64,000 nucleotides of DNA. Origin: Streptomyces sp. YIM 98790 (GTDB taxonomy: Bacteria > Actinomycetota > Actinomycetes > Streptomycetales > Streptomycetaceae). The notes under the pieces were generated by a model that did not search any database, had not been told where the DNA came from, and worked only from the letters and a program-made list of their open reading frames with translations. This document shows positions 19,096 to 28,406 of this stretch, one piece after another; the stretch's first letter is position 1, and each line of letters opens with the position of its first letter. The DNA is taken from assembly GCF_011421595.1 (NCBI RefSeq), contig NZ_WTLH01000009.1:4745-68744 (forward strand). The letters are read 5' to 3'. Made by a program: the position numbers and the translations under genes.

Positions 19096-19464
19096 TTACA
19101 GCACCTCCGGCGCGAGCGAGATGATCTTCATGAACTTCTTCTCGCGCAGCTCCCGGCCGACCGGGCCGAAGATACGGGTGCCACGGGGGTCGCCGTCGTT
19201 CTTGATGATGACGGCGGCGTTCTCGTCGAAGCGGATGTACGAGCCGTCCGGGCGGCGGCGCTCCTTGACGGTGCGCACGATGACCGCCTTGACGACATCG
19301 CCCTTCTTCACGTTGCCACCGGGGATCGCGTCCTTGACGGTGGCGACGATGACGTCACCGATACCCGCGTAGCGCCGACCGGAGCCGCCGAGCACCCGGA
19401 TGCAAAGGATCTCCTTCGCACCGGTGTTGTCGGCGACCCGCAGTCGCGACTCCTGCTGGATCAC
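19096..19464 (-). CDS. rplN: 50S ribosomal protein L14
   Basis: 122 residues, [37 protein letters not shown] and the conserved SLAPEVL end. First gene of the spc-type cluster. A strong hairpin lies in the 98-nt gap separating it from rpsQ. Confidence 0.97.
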   Translation of the reverse strand: MIQQESRLRVADNTGAKEILCIRVLGGSGRRYAGIGDVIVATVKDAIPGGNVKKGDVVKAVIVRTVKERRRPDGSYIRFDENAAVIIKNDGDPRGTRIFGPVGRELREKKFMKIISLAPEVL

Positions 19465-19492
19465 GTCTGTCTCCTGATCGTCTGCCGGTTCC

Positions 19493-19518
19493 CGGCAGGG
19501 GCCCTGCGGCCCCTGCCG
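19493..19518 (-). terminator. Hairpin at the S10/spc cluster junction
   Basis: Perfect 11-bp stem CGGCAGGGGCC with loop CTGC between rpsQ and rplN. A second small hairpin (CCTGAG, AAAA loop, CTCAGG) at 19536-19551 lies between it and the rpsQ stop. The position is exactly where the S10 and spc operons divide in E. coli. Confidence 0.65.
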
Positions 19519-19562
19519 AGCCTGGCGGAACTCGTCCTGAGAAAACTCAGGGGATTACCTGA

Positions 19563-19856
19563 TTACTTGGCCTTCTCGAGGATCTCGACGACGCGCCAGC
19601 GCTTGGTCGCGGACAGCGGCCGGGTCTCCATCAGGAGAACGCGGTCGCCGATGCCCGCGGCGTTCTGCTCGTCGTGCGCCTTGAGCTTGCTGGTACGGCG
19701 GATGACCTTGCCGTACAGCGCGTGCTTGACCCGGTCCTCGACAGCGACGACGACGGTCTTGTCCATCTTGTCGCTGACGACGAGGCCCTCACGGACCTTG
19801 CGCCGGCCGCGCTCCTCGGTCGTCGTTTCCGTCACGTTGTTCTGGTCCTCGCTCAT
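19563..19856 (-). CDS. rpsQ: 30S ribosomal protein S17
   Basis: 97 residues. After a short acidic head comes the OB-fold [64 protein letters not shown] overlaps the rpmC stop (TGATG). Last gene of the S10-type cluster. Confidence 0.97.
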   Translation of the reverse strand: MSEDQNNVTETTTEERGRRKVREGLVVSDKMDKTVVVAVEDRVKHALYGKVIRRTSKLKAHDEQNAAGIGDRVLLMETRPLSATKRWRVVEILEKAK

Positions 19857-20080
19857 CAGGCGCCCTCCACCGTCTCGATGCCGAGCTCGCGCTCACGCAT
19901 CAGGGTGTAGATCCGGGCGATGTCCTTGCGGACGGCCTTCAGCCTGCTGTTGTTCTCCAGCTGACCGGTCGCCGCCTGGAAACGGAGCCGGAACAGCTCC
20001 TCCTTGGCCTCGCGCAGCTTGATCACGAGCTCGTCGTCGTTGAGCTGCCGCAGCTCGGTGGCCTTGGTACCGACCGCCAT
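19856..20080 (-). CDS. rpmC: 50S ribosomal protein L29
   Basis: 74 residues, two-helix protein ([48 protein letters not shown]) at the peptide-exit tunnel, a docking site for SRP and trigger factor. ATG at 20080 overlaps the rplP stop. A GTG one codon upstream is a less likely start. Confidence 0.96.
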   Translation of the reverse strand: MAVGTKATELRQLNDDELVIKLREAKEELFRLRFQAATGQLENNSRLKAVRKDIARIYTLMRERELGIETVEGA

Positions 20081-20499
20081 CACGCCTCACCTGTTTCGCG
20101 CCGAACGATCCGGCACTTCATCGGAAGCTTGTGAGCAGCGCGAGTGAGCGCCTCACGTGCAATCTTCTCGTTCGGGTAGGACAGCTCGAACATCACCCGG
20201 CCGGGCTTGACGTTCGCGATCCACCACTCCGGCGAGCCCTTGCCGGAACCCATGCGGGTCTCGGCGGGCTTCTTGGTCAGCGGGCGGTCCGGGTAGATGT
20301 TGATCCACACCTTGCCGCCACGCTTGATGTGCCGGGTCATGGCGATACGCGCGGCCTCGATCTGCCGGTTGGTCACGTAGTGGCCGGTGACCGCCTGGAT
20401 GCCCCACTCGCCGAAGGTGACCTCGGTGCCGCCCTTGGCCATGCCCTTGCGCTTCGGGTGGTGCTGCTTGCGGTGCTTGACCTTGCGCGGAATCAGCAT
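20080..20499 (-). CDS. rplP: 50S ribosomal protein L16
   Basis: 139 residues, [36 protein letters not shown] and the [24 protein letters not shown] loop near the peptidyl-transferase centre. It starts 6 nt after the rpsC stop. Confidence 0.97.
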   Translation of the reverse strand: MLIPRKVKHRKQHHPKRKGMAKGGTEVTFGEWGIQAVTGHYVTNRQIEAARIAMTRHIKRGGKVWINIYPDRPLTKKPAETRMGSGKGSPEWWIANVKPGRVMFELSYPNEKIAREALTRAAHKLPMKCRIVRRETGEA

Positions 20500-20505
20500 G
20501 GTTGC

Positions 20506-21378
20506 TCAGCCCTCCTTGTTCTCCGCGGCCGGGGCGGCGGCCTCGGCCTTGGGAACGTCGGTCTTCGGGGCCTGGTCGCCCTGGGCCTGCTGGCCCTGCT
20601 GGCCGCCGCCCTGCTGACCCTGCTGGCCCTGCGGCTTGCGCCCGCCCCGGCCGCCGCGGCCGCGGCCGCCGCCCGGACCGCCCGGCGCGCCCGCACCGCG
20701 GGAGGGACGGTTGCCCGCCCGGGCCGCGGCGTTCTCGGCACGCACCTCGGAGATGTTCTTGACGTCGCCCTTGTAGATCCAGACCTTCACACCGATGCGG
20801 CCGAAGGTGGTGCGGGCCTCGAAGAAGCCGTAGTCCACGTTGGCACGCAGGGTGTGCAGCGGCACCCGGCCCTCACGGTAGAACTCGGAGCGGGACATCT
20901 CGGCGCCGCCCAGCCGGCCGGAGCACATGATCTTGATGCCCTTGGCCCCGCCCTTCATGGCCGCCTGCATGGACTTGCGCATGGCGCGGCGGAAGGACAC
21001 CCGGGAGGACAGCTGCTCGGCGACCGCCTGGGCCACCAGCTGGGCGTCCGTCTCGGGGTTCTTGACCTCGAGGATGTTGAACTGGATCTGCTTGCCGGTG
21101 AGCTTCTCCAGCCGGCCGCGGATGCGGTCGGCCTCGGCGCCCCGGCGGCCGATCACGATGCCCGGGCGTGCGGTGTGCACGTCCACCCGGACCCGGTCAC
21201 GGGTGCGCTCGATCTCCACCTTGGAGATGCCGGCCCGCTCCATGCCCTGGGTGAGCATGCGGCGGATCGCGACGTCTTCCTTGATGTAGTCCTTGTACAG
21301 CTTGTCGGCGTACCAGCGCGACTTGAAGTCGGTCGTGACGCCGAGCCGGAACCCGTGCGGGTTGACTTTCTGGCCCAT
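20506..21378 (-). CDS. rpsC: 30S ribosomal protein S3
   Basis: 290 residues, a little longer than usual. KH domain ([31 protein letters not shown]...[17 protein letters not shown]) and S3 C-domain, then a tail from about residue 215 rich in Gly, Arg and Gln ([20 protein letters not shown]) typical of high-GC actinomycetes. It lines the mRNA entry channel. ATG overlaps the rplV stop (TAATG). Confidence 0.97.
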   Translation of the reverse strand: MGQKVNPHGFRLGVTTDFKSRWYADKLYKDYIKEDVAIRRMLTQGMERAGISKVEIERTRDRVRVDVHTARPGIVIGRRGAEADRIRGRLEKLTGKQIQFNILEVKNPETDAQLVAQAVAEQLSSRVSFRRAMRKSMQAAMKGGAKGIKIMCSGRLGGAEMSRSEFYREGRVPLHTLRANVDYGFFEARTTFGRIGVKVWIYKGDVKNISEVRAENAAARAGNRPSRGAGAPGGPGGGRGRGGRGGRKPQGQQGQQGGGQQGQQAQGDQAPKTDVPKAEAAAPAAENKEG

Positions 21379-21725
21379 TACCGGGTCCCTTCCTTGCTGC
21401 TGACGACCACGGTGATGTGGCTGGTCCGCTTGCGGATCCGGTAGGCGCGGCCCTGGGCGCGCGGCTGGAACCGCTTCAGGGTCGGGCCCTCGTCGACGTA
21501 CGCCTGGGAGACGTAGAGCGTCGAGGCGTCGCTGTGGTTGTAGTTGTGCGCGGCGTTGGCGATGGCGCTGTCCAGCACCTTGCCGACCGGCACACTCGCG
21601 GCCTGCGGGGCGAATCGCAGGACCGCCTGGGCCTCCGTGGCGTCCAGCCCACGGATGAGGTCCACCACACGGCGGGCCTTCATGGGCGTGACGCGGATGT
21701 ACCGCGCCTGAGCCCTGGCTTCCAT
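21378..21725 (-). CDS. rplV: 50S ribosomal protein L22
   Basis: 115 residues, [26 protein letters not shown] and the tunnel-lining hairpin [32 protein letters not shown] at 21725 (AAGGGA 6 nt upstream) is preferred on family comparison; an in-frame ATG at 21752 would add nine residues. Confidence 0.95.
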   Translation of the reverse strand: MEARAQARYIRVTPMKARRVVDLIRGLDATEAQAVLRFAPQAASVPVGKVLDSAIANAAHNYNHSDASTLYVSQAYVDEGPTLKRFQPRAQGRAYRIRKRTSHITVVVSSKEGTR

Positions 21726-21771
21726 GGTTGTCCCTTCAACAGTATCTGTCATCGAATCTCACCCCGCGCCC

Positions 21772-22053
21772 TCAGCGGCGGCGCGACTTGCGGTCTTCCT
21801 TCACGTGCCCGCGGAAGGTGCGGGTCGGCGCGAATTCGCCGAGCTTGTGACCGACCATCGACTCGGTGACGAACACCGGGACGTGCTTGCGGCCGTCGTG
21901 CACGGCGATCGTGTGACCCAGCATGTCCGGGACGATCATCGAGCGGCGGGACCAGGTCTTGATGACGTTCTTGGTGCCGGCCTCGTTCTGGGCGTCCACC
22001 TTCTTCATGAGGTGGTCGTCGACGAACGGCCCCTTCTTCAGACTGCGCGGCAT
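21772..22053 (-). CDS. rpsS: 30S ribosomal protein S19
   Basis: 93 residues, [20 protein letters not shown] start and [50 protein letters not shown]. It contacts S13 in the 30S head. ATG at 22053 is the conserved start. Confidence 0.97.
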   Translation of the reverse strand: MPRSLKKGPFVDDHLMKKVDAQNEAGTKNVIKTWSRRSMIVPDMLGHTIAVHDGRKHVPVFVTESMVGHKLGEFAPTRTFRGHVKEDRKSRRR

Positions 22054-22065
22054 CTCCACCCGCTC

Positions 22066-22902
22066 CTAGCGCTTCTTGTTCGTCTTGCGGCGGCGGACGA
22101 TGTACTTGTTGCTCGCCTTCTTGGGCGAGCGGGTACGCCCTTCCTTCTTGCCCCAGGGGGACACCGGGTGACGGCCGCCCGAGGTGCGGCCCTCACCACC
22201 ACCGTGCGGGTGGTCCACCGGGTTCATCACCACACCGCGGACGGTCGGACGGACGCCCTTCCAGCGCATCCGGCCGGCCTTGCCCCAGTTGATGTTCGAC
22301 TGCTCGGCGTTGCCGACCTCGCCGACGGTCGCCCGGCAGCGGGCGTCCACCAGCCGGATCTCGCCGGAGGGCATGCGCAGGTGCGCCATGGTGCCCTCGC
22401 GCGCCAGCAGCTGGATGGAGGAACCGGCGGAGCGGGCGAGCTTGGCGCCGCCACCGGGCCGCAGCTCCACCGCGTGGATGACGGTACCCACCGGGATGTT
22501 GCGCAGCGGCAGGTTGTTCCCGGGCTTGATGTCGGCGCCCGCGCCGTTCTCCACCCGGTCGCCCTGCTTCAGGCCCTGCGGGCAGATGATGTAGCGCTTC
22601 TCGCCGTCCATGTAGTGCAGCAGCGCGATGCGCGCGGTGCGGTTGGGGTCGTACTCGATGTGCGCGACCTTGGCCGGCACGCCGTCCTTGTCATGACGGC
22701 GGAAGTCGATGACCCGGTAGGCCCGCTTGTGGCCGCCGCCCTGGTGGCGGACGGTCACCCGGCCGGAGTTGTTCCGGCCGCCCTTGCTGTGCAGCGGGCG
22801 GACCAGCGACTTCTCCGGCGTGGACCGCGTGATCTCGACAAAGTCGGCGACGCTGGCGCCACGGCGGCCCGGAGTCGTCGGCTTGTACTTGCGGATTCCC
22901 AT
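22066..22902 (-). CDS. rplB: 50S ribosomal protein L2
   Basis: 278 residues, [21 protein letters not shown] start and the [15 protein letters not shown] signature with the conserved His (HPHGGGEGR) near the peptidyl-transferase centre. It is needed for subunit association. Confidence 0.98.
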   Translation of the reverse strand: MGIRKYKPTTPGRRGASVADFVEITRSTPEKSLVRPLHSKGGRNNSGRVTVRHQGGGHKRAYRVIDFRRHDKDGVPAKVAHIEYDPNRTARIALLHYMDGEKRYIICPQGLKQGDRVENGAGADIKPGNNLPLRNIPVGTVIHAVELRPGGGAKLARSAGSSIQLLAREGTMAHLRMPSGEIRLVDARCRATVGEVGNAEQSNINWGKAGRMRWKGVRPTVRGVVMNPVDHPHGGGEGRTSGGRHPVSPWGKKEGRTRSPKKASNKYIVRRRKTNKKR

Positions 22903-22935
22903 TTCTCAGTCCTCGTTGGTGACTGCCCGTCCCCG

Positions 22936-23283
22936 TCAGGAGACCGGGCCGCCGAAGATGTCGATGGATTCGCCCTCGGCAAGGGTCACGATGGCGCGCT
23001 TGGTGTCGGCGCGCCGGCCGTAACCGGTGCGGGTGCGCTTGCGCTTGCCCTGCCGGTTGATGGTGTTGACCGAGGCGACCTTGACCGAGAAGACCGCCTC
23101 GACGGCCTGCTTGATCTGGGTCTTGTTGGCCCGCGGGTCGACGATGAAGGTGTACTTGTTCTCGTCGAGCAGCGCGTAGCTCTTCTCGGAGACCACCGGG
23201 CGCAGCAGGATGTCCCGCGGGTCGGTGAAGGTCTTGCTCGTGACGTCCGCGGTCGGTTCGGCGGTCTTGGTGAGGTCGCTCAT
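22936..23283 (-). CDS. rplW: 50S ribosomal protein L23
   Basis: 115 residues, with a short acidic leader then [45 protein letters not shown]. Main docking site for trigger factor and SRP at the tunnel exit. ATG overlaps the rplD stop (TGATG). Confidence 0.97.
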   Translation of the reverse strand: MSDLTKTAEPTADVTSKTFTDPRDILLRPVVSEKSYALLDENKYTFIVDPRANKTQIKQAVEAVFSVKVASVNTINRQGKRKRTRTGYGRRADTKRAIVTLAEGESIDIFGGPVS

Positions 23284-23966
23284 CAGGCGGCGCTCCCTTC
23301 CAGCTCCTTGGCCTCGTCCTCGCGGGCCACGGCCTTGCCGCCCTTGACCGGGCCGGACACGAAGGCGTCCAGCGCCGCCTTGGTGAAGACCACGTCGTCG
23401 GAGACGAGCACGTCATAGGTGTTGAGCTGGCCCGGCTCCAGGATGTGCACCTGGGGCAGGTTGCGGGCGGACAGCCAGGCGGCCTCGTCGCTCCGCTCGG
23501 CGACCAGCAGCACGTTCTTGCGGCCGCTGATCTTCCCCAGCAGGGTCCGGGCGGCCTTGGTGGAGATGTCGCCGTCCACCAGGCCGGTCACCACGTGCAC
23601 CCGGTTGTGCCGGGCCCGGTCGGTCAGCGCACCGCGCAGTGCGGCGGCCTTCATCTTCTTGGGCGTGCGCTGGCTGTAGTCGCGCGGCACGGGGCCGTGC
23701 ACCACGCCACCGCCGGCGAACTGCGGCGCCCGGGTGGAACCCTGGCGGGCGCGGCCGGTGCCCTTCTGGCGGTACGGCTTGCGGCCGCCGCCGCGGACCT
23801 CGCCGCGGGTCTTGGTCTTGTGCGTGCCCTGCCGGGCAGCGGCCAGCTGGGCGGTGACGACCTGGTGGATCAGCGGAATGCTGACCTGCACGTCGAAGAT
23901 CTCCGCGGGGAGCTCGACGGTCCCGGTCTTCTCGCCGGCCGGCGAAAGAATGTCAACGGTGCTCAT
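23283..23966 (-). CDS. rplD: 50S ribosomal protein L4
   Basis: 227 residues. The tunnel loop [38 protein letters not shown] is intact; macrolide-resistance changes usually occur here. The family has a known role as repressor of S10 operons in enteric bacteria. The C-terminal 15 residues are Glu/Ala-rich. Confidence 0.97.
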   Translation of the reverse strand: MSTVDILSPAGEKTGTVELPAEIFDVQVSIPLIHQVVTAQLAAARQGTHKTKTRGEVRGGGRKPYRQKGTGRARQGSTRAPQFAGGGVVHGPVPRDYSQRTPKKMKAAALRGALTDRARHNRVHVVTGLVDGDISTKAARTLLGKISGRKNVLLVAERSDEAAWLSARNLPQVHILEPGQLNTYDVLVSDDVVFTKAALDAFVSGPVKGGKAVAREDEAKELEGSAA

Positions 23967-23971
23967 GTTCC

Positions 23972-24631
23972 TCAGGCCCCCTTGGCCGCGCTGCGGACCA
24001 GGACGAGGCCGCCGTTCGGACCGGGCACCGCGCCCTTGATGAGCAGCAGGCCCTTCTCCGCGTCAACGGCGTGGACGGTCAGGTTCTGGGTGGTCACCCG
24101 CTCGTTGCCGGCGCGGCCGGCCATCCGCATGCCCTTGAAGACACGGCCCGGCGTGGCGCAGCCGCCGATCGAGCCGGGCTTGCGGTGCACCCGGTGGGCA
24201 CCGTGGCTGGCCTTGCCGCCGCGGAAGCCGTGGCGCTTCATGACACCGGCGGTGCCCTTGCCCTTGGAGGTGCCGGTCACGTCGACCTTGATGCCGGACT
24301 CGAACACCTCGGCGGTCAGCTCCTGGCCAAGGGAGTACTCGGCGGCGTCCGCGGTGCGGATCTCCACCAGGTGACGGCGCGGGGTGACCCCGGCCTTGGC
24401 GAAGTGGCCCTTGAGCGGCCTGTTGACCTTGCGCGGGTCGATCTCGCCGAAGGCGATCTGGACGGCGTCGTAGCCGTCCCGGTCGTTCACCCGCACCTGG
24501 GTGACGACGCACGGCCCGGCCTTGACCACGGTCACCGGCACCACACGGTTGTTCTCGTCCCACACCTGGGTCATACCGAGCTTCTCGCCCAGCAGGCCCT
24601 TGATCTGCTTGGTCTGCACGGTCGCAGTCAT
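23972..24631 (-). CDS. rplC: 50S ribosomal protein L3
   Basis: 219 residues, [32 protein letters not shown] and the [31 protein letters not shown] loop near the peptidyl-transferase centre, both conserved. The start is uncertain: ATG at 24631 is used here, but the GTG at 24640 is closer to the GAGGGG ribosome binding site, which overlaps the rpsJ stop. Confidence 0.95.
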   Translation of the reverse strand: MTATVQTKQIKGLLGEKLGMTQVWDENNRVVPVTVVKAGPCVVTQVRVNDRDGYDAVQIAFGEIDPRKVNRPLKGHFAKAGVTPRRHLVEIRTADAAEYSLGQELTAEVFESGIKVDVTGTSKGKGTAGVMKRHGFRGGKASHGAHRVHRKPGSIGGCATPGRVFKGMRMAGRAGNERVTTQNLTVHAVDAEKGLLLIKGAVPGPNGGLVLVRSAAKGA

Positions 24632-24647
24632 CTTGATCACCCGCCCC

Positions 24648-24956
24648 TCAGAGCTTGATCTCGATGTCGACGCCGGCCGGCAGGTCCAGGCGCATCAGCG
24701 AGTCAACGGTCTTGGGCGTCGGGTCGAGGATGTCGATCAGACGCTTGTGGGTACGCATCTCGAAGTGCTCGCGCGAGTCCTTGTACTTGTGCGGCGACTT
24801 GATGACGCAGTACACGTTCTTCTCAGTGGGCAGCGGCACCGGGCCCGCGACCGACGCACCGGTACGGGTCACCGTCTCGACGATCTTCTTCGCCGAGTTG
24901 TCGATGACCTCGTGGTCGTAGGCCTTGAGCCGGATGCGGATCTTCTGTCCCGCCAT
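24648..24956 (-). CDS. rpsJ: 30S ribosomal protein S10
   Basis: 102 residues, [29 protein letters not shown] and [36 protein letters not shown]. It functions in the 30S head and, with NusB, in antitermination; it also contacts the NusG C-terminal domain. First gene of the S10 cluster. Its leader carries the 25-nt element that recurs before rpsL. Confidence 0.97.
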   Translation of the reverse strand: MAGQKIRIRLKAYDHEVIDNSAKKIVETVTRTGASVAGPVPLPTEKNVYCVIKSPHKYKDSREHFEMRTHKRLIDILDPTPKTVDSLMRLDLPAGVDIEIKL

Positions 24957-25380
24957 GGCTGCTTCGTTGTCCTGTCTCTCGTTGAGCTCTTCCGGGACCC
25001 GGCTCCAGTGGTCCTCTCCCTCCGACCCACGCGGTCGGGCGTGTCGCACTGCCGGGCGGATTTCACCGCACAGCAGATCCCCCCTGGAGGTTTCCCCGGG
25101 GAGGAGGAGGGGGAGGCTTGAAGCCAGGCGCCTGGCCGGCACCCCGCCCACGCTTCCCGGAAGATCCCGGTACTTCCGCCCCGCCCCTTTGACCAGGGCA
25201 TTCATGGGACGACGAATACAGTGGGACTCGCTTCCGGTCCTCCCGGCGGGAGGCGCGCGGCATCGGCACTCGACCGAGCAACCTGGCCAGTGTGCCATAC
25301 CGGACACAGCCACCGCCAATCGGCCCGTCCCGCCGCTCAGCGCCGTGATCCTCGTCACAGCACTGCCCCGCCGGGCGCGC
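24957..25380. other. rpsJ upstream region / end of symporter gene
   Basis: A 424-nt gap without a gene. It contains the 25-nt element shared with the rpsL leader (25022-25046). I could not assign a convincing -35/-10 pair for rpsJ, so the promoter position is open. Confidence 0.5.
25022..25046 (-). promoter_or_regulatory. Conserved 25-nt leader element, rpsJ copy
   Basis: Identical over 25 nt to 36938-36962 in the rpsL leader and in the same orientation. It lies 66-90 nt before the rpsJ start. In the minus-strand RNA it contains two overlapping inverted repeats: CACGC/GCGTG and CCGACC/GGTCGG. Confidence 0.7.
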
Positions 25381-26871
25381 TCAACTGCTGCGCAGGGGCG
25401 TGTGCAGGCGCAGCACGGCGCGCTCCGCCCAGGGCGGCGGGGTGCCGAAGCGCGGGATGCGCGAGACGGTGTACATCACCGCGAAGGAGAACGGCACCGT
25501 CCAGGCGGCGGGCTGGGCCAGCAGCACCGCCACGACCCCGTGCCCCGGGGAGACGAACACCGAGGCCAGCGCGGCTCCGGTCGAGGCCAGCACCCCGGCG
25601 GCGAGCCCGGCCGCGGCCCCGGCCGTGGTCAGACCGCGCCACCAGATGCCCAGCACCAGCAGCGGGCAGAAGGTCGAGGCGGCCACCGCGAAGGCCCAGC
25701 CGACCAGCACATTGATGTCCACCGCCGCGGCCGGCAGGGACAGCAGCACGGCGACCAGCGCGCCGCCCGCCACGGCCAGCCGGAGCCGGCGCAGCCCCAG
25801 CCCCGAGGTGCCGGTGCGGGCCAGGTCGTGGGAGAGCCCGCCGGCCAGCGCCAGCAGCAGCCCGGAGGAGGTGGACAGGAAGGCGGCGAAGGCGCCGGCC
25901 GCCACCACGGCGGTGAGCAGGGTGCCCCAGGTGCCGGGGACGATGGCCCCGGGCAGCACCACGGTGACCGTGTCGGTGTCGCCGCTCTCCACTAGGTCCG
26001 GGGTGAAGACCCGGCCCAGCAGCCCGTAGACCGCCGGGAAGAGGTAGAACACCCCCAGCAGCACGATCACTCCGACCGCCACCCGGCGGGCCACCCGGGC
26101 CGTGGAGGAGGTGTGGAAGCGCATGATGACGTGCGGCAGCCCGACCGCGCCCAGGGTGGTGGCCAGCAGCACCGACCAGGTGGCCAGCAGCGGGTGGCCG
26201 GAGTCGCCCACGTCCAGCAGCGGCCGGCTCCAGTCGCCGAGGTCGACATGCAGCGCCTCGGCGCGCGCACCGGCCCCGGAGGAGAAGATCAGCACCACCG
26301 CGGGCACCGCGATGAAGAGCAGCTTGACCAGGTAGTGGAAGCCCTGCACATAGGTGGCGGCGCGCATCCCGCCGGTGACGATGGAGACGCTGACCACCAG
26401 CCCGGCCAGCACCACCCCGACCCAGTACGGGGTGCCGGAGACCAGGTGCAGCACCACGCCCGCGCCCTTGAACTGCGGCACCAGGTAGAGCCACATGATC
26501 ACCAGCACGATCACGGCGCAGAGTTTGCGGATGGTCTGCGAGGCGAGCCGGTAGTCGGCGAAGTCGGGCACGGTGTAGGCGCCGGAGCGGCGCATCGGTC
26601 CGGCCACCAGCGCGGCCACCGCCACATAGCCGGCCGTGAACCCGACCGCGTACCACAGGGTGCCCACGCCGTTCTTCAGCATCAGCCCGGCCAGGCCGAG
26701 CACCGAGGCGGCCGAGACGTACTCCCCCGCGATGGCCATGGCGTTCCAGCCGGGCTTGACCCGGTGCGAGGCGACCAGGAAGTCCGGGGTGGAGCGGGCC
26801 GCCCGCACCCCGTAGACGCCGATGGCCATGCTGGTGGCCAGCAGCAGCAGGATGGCGAGCAGCCCGGTCAC
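25381..26871 (-). CDS. Sodium:solute symporter family transporter (ActP-like)
   Basis: 496-residue membrane protein with about 13 hydrophobic segments. SSS-family features include [21 protein letters not shown] in the first transmembrane helices, [17 protein letters not shown] and [20 protein letters not shown]. It belongs with the acetate/monocarboxylate branch, so the substrate is probably a short carboxylate, but this is inference. GTG at 26871 is chosen since it overlaps the stop of the preceding small gene (GTGA) and has GGAG 5 nt upstream; GTG at 26877 is also possible. Last gene of the kinase-regulator-small protein-symporter unit. Confidence 0.85.
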   Translation of the reverse strand: MTGLLAILLLLATSMAIGVYGVRAARSTPDFLVASHRVKPGWNAMAIAGEYVSAASVLGLAGLMLKNGVGTLWYAVGFTAGYVAVAALVAGPMRRSGAYTVPDFADYRLASQTIRKLCAVIVLVIMWLYLVPQFKGAGVVLHLVSGTPYWVGVVLAGLVVSVSIVTGGMRAATYVQGFHYLVKLLFIAVPAVVLIFSSGAGARAEALHVDLGDWSRPLLDVGDSGHPLLATWSVLLATTLGAVGLPHVIMRFHTSSTARVARRVAVGVIVLLGVFYLFPAVYGLLGRVFTPDLVESGDTDTVTVVLPGAIVPGTWGTLLTAVVAAGAFAAFLSTSSGLLLALAGGLSHDLARTGTSGLGLRRLRLAVAGGALVAVLLSLPAAAVDINVLVGWAFAVAASTFCPLLVLGIWWRGLTTAGAAAGLAAGVLASTGAALASVFVSPGHGVVAVLLAQPAAWTVPFSFAVMYTVSRIPRFGTPPPWAERAVLRLHTPLRSS

Positions 26872-27359
26872 CGCCACTCCCGCCGCTCGGACCGGATGCC
26901 GTCCGCCGGGCCCGTGCCGGCGGGGGCGGCGGACGGCGGCGCCGCCGCGGAGGAGCGGTGGCCGTTCCCCCCGGAGGCGTCGCGGAAGTGCCAGAAGGAG
27001 GTGTCCTCGATCCGTTCCGCGGCGCGGACGTGCAGCAAGCCGATGAGCAGCAGCACCGGATAGCTGCCGGTCATCAGCATCAGCCAGGACACCGGCATGC
27101 CGTACAGCGACACCTGGTCCAGCGCGGGCGAGAGGGCGAGCACCCCGCTGAGCCCGAACAGCAGCGTGATCAGCAGTGCCAGGGTGCGCACCGCCAGCCG
27201 CCGCTGGCGCACGAAGACCTTGCGCGCCTCGGCGTCCGCCCGCCGGTCGGCGTCGTCCCCGTGCGGCAGCGGCAGCAGATGCTGGGCCGGCCGGTGCCGC
27301 CGGGACAGCGCGATCCGGGTCTGCGGACTGGTGATGCGGACCCGGCGCGCGGAGGTCAC
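26868..27359 (-). CDS. Small two-helix membrane protein, likely symporter partner
   Basis: 163 residues. A basic cytoplasmic N-terminus (to about residue 55) is followed by two transmembrane segments (about 57-78 and 88-109) and a Ser/Ala/Pro-rich tail. Its place before an SSS gene is that of the DUF485 subunit in other ActP/MctC pairs, but the sequence itself is not a clear DUF485 member. It is coupled on both sides: its GTG overlaps the response-regulator stop and its stop overlaps the symporter start. Confidence 0.7.
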   Translation of the reverse strand: MTSARRVRITSPQTRIALSRRHRPAQHLLPLPHGDDADRRADAEARKVFVRQRRLAVRTLALLITLLFGLSGVLALSPALDQVSLYGMPVSWLMLMTGSYPVLLLIGLLHVRAAERIEDTSFWHFRDASGGNGHRSSAAAPPSAAPAGTGPADGIRSERREWR

Positions 27360-28240
27360 CGGGGCGGCCGGGCGTGCTGCCCGGCGTCCCGCACGGCGGC
27401 CAGCAGCCGCTCCTTCAGCGCCCGCGCGTGCCGGCGGCTGACCGGCACGTCACCGGCCGGAGTGCAGGCCAGCAGTCCGGAGCTGCTGGTGACCCGCAGG
27501 TCGCGGATCCAGCGGACGGCGACCAGGTAGCCGCGGTGGGCCCGGACGAATCCGGCCGGGCCCCAGACGTCCTCCAGGTAGGACAGGGAGAGCCGGATCA
27601 GATGCACGCCGTCCCGGGTGTGCAGTCGCACATAGTCCCCGTGCGCCTCGGCGTACTGGATGTCGTCGCGGTGCACGAAGACCGTGTGCCGGCCGGTCTC
27701 GATCTGCACCACGGAGAGTTCGTCGGTGGGCGCGGTGGCCGCACCGGTGGCCGCGCCGGGGCCGGGGCCCGGGGCGGGGCCGGACCCGGTCCCGGTGCCG
27801 CCCGGGGCGGCGGCCGGTGAGCGGCGCGGGCGGCGCACCCGGCCGACGGCCTCGGCCAGCCGCTCCGGGCGCACCGGTTTGAGCAGGTAGTCGGCGGCGC
27901 CCACGCCGAAGGCCTCCACCGCGTGGGTCTCGGAAGCGGTGACGAAGACGATGGCGGGCGGCTCGGAGAGCATGTTGAGCACCCGGGCGACCTCCATGCC
28001 GTCCAGGCCGGGCATGGAGATGTCGAGGAAGACCACGTCGTAGCCCGCGGTGCCGATCAGCCGCACCGCGGCCTCGCCGCTGTCGGCCTGCTGCACGGTG
28101 CCGATCTCCCGGAAGCGCTCCAGCATGCCGGCCAGTTCCTGGCGGGTGGAGGTCTCGTCCTCGACCACCAGCGCCCGCAGCTCCGAGCCGCCGGGCGGGG
28201 CGGTCTCGGCAACGGCGGCGGTTCCGCTGGGTCCAGTCAT
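27356..28240 (-). CDS. LytTR-family response regulator
   Basis: 294 residues. Receiver domain at about 21-135 with the acidic pair VVEDE, phospho-acceptor D73 (VVFLDISMPGLDGM) and the TAS and KPVRPERL switch residues. A Gly/Pro linker follows (150-180), then a LytTR DNA-binding domain (about 185-290: FVHRDDIQYAEAHGDYVRLHT, RAHRGYLVAV). LytTR regulators bind pairs of direct repeats upstream of transport and virulence genes. ATG at 28240 follows AGGAGAACCG. It lies directly downstream of its kinase after a 166-nt gap and overlaps the small membrane protein gene, so the operon probably controls carboxylate uptake. Confidence 0.9.
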   Translation of the reverse strand: MTGPSGTAAVAETAPPGGSELRALVVEDETSTRQELAGMLERFREIGTVQQADSGEAAVRLIGTAGYDVVFLDISMPGLDGMEVARVLNMLSEPPAIVFVTASETHAVEAFGVGAADYLLKPVRPERLAEAVGRVRRPRRSPAAAPGGTGTGSGPAPGPGPGAATGAATAPTDELSVVQIETGRHTVFVHRDDIQYAEAHGDYVRLHTRDGVHLIRLSLSYLEDVWGPAGFVRAHRGYLVAVRWIRDLRVTSSSGLLACTPAGDVPVSRRHARALKERLLAAVRDAGQHARPPR

Positions 28241-28406
28241 CGGTTCTCCTCGCAAGGGGCGGAAAACGGAACGAACCGGCAGAGAGCCGGAGTGGCAATG
28301 ACAGCAGCAAACCCCACGGAACGGGCAGAAGGGAATCCCCCGGCACACGTTCTCCGCGGAAACGGCCGTGCACCCGTAAAGCGGACATTCCTGCCGTCAC
28401 GGCCGG

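Noticed and set aside
25189-25220. TTGACC on the plus strand in the rpsJ upstream region
   Set aside because: No plus-strand gene follows and no good -10 is at the right distance.
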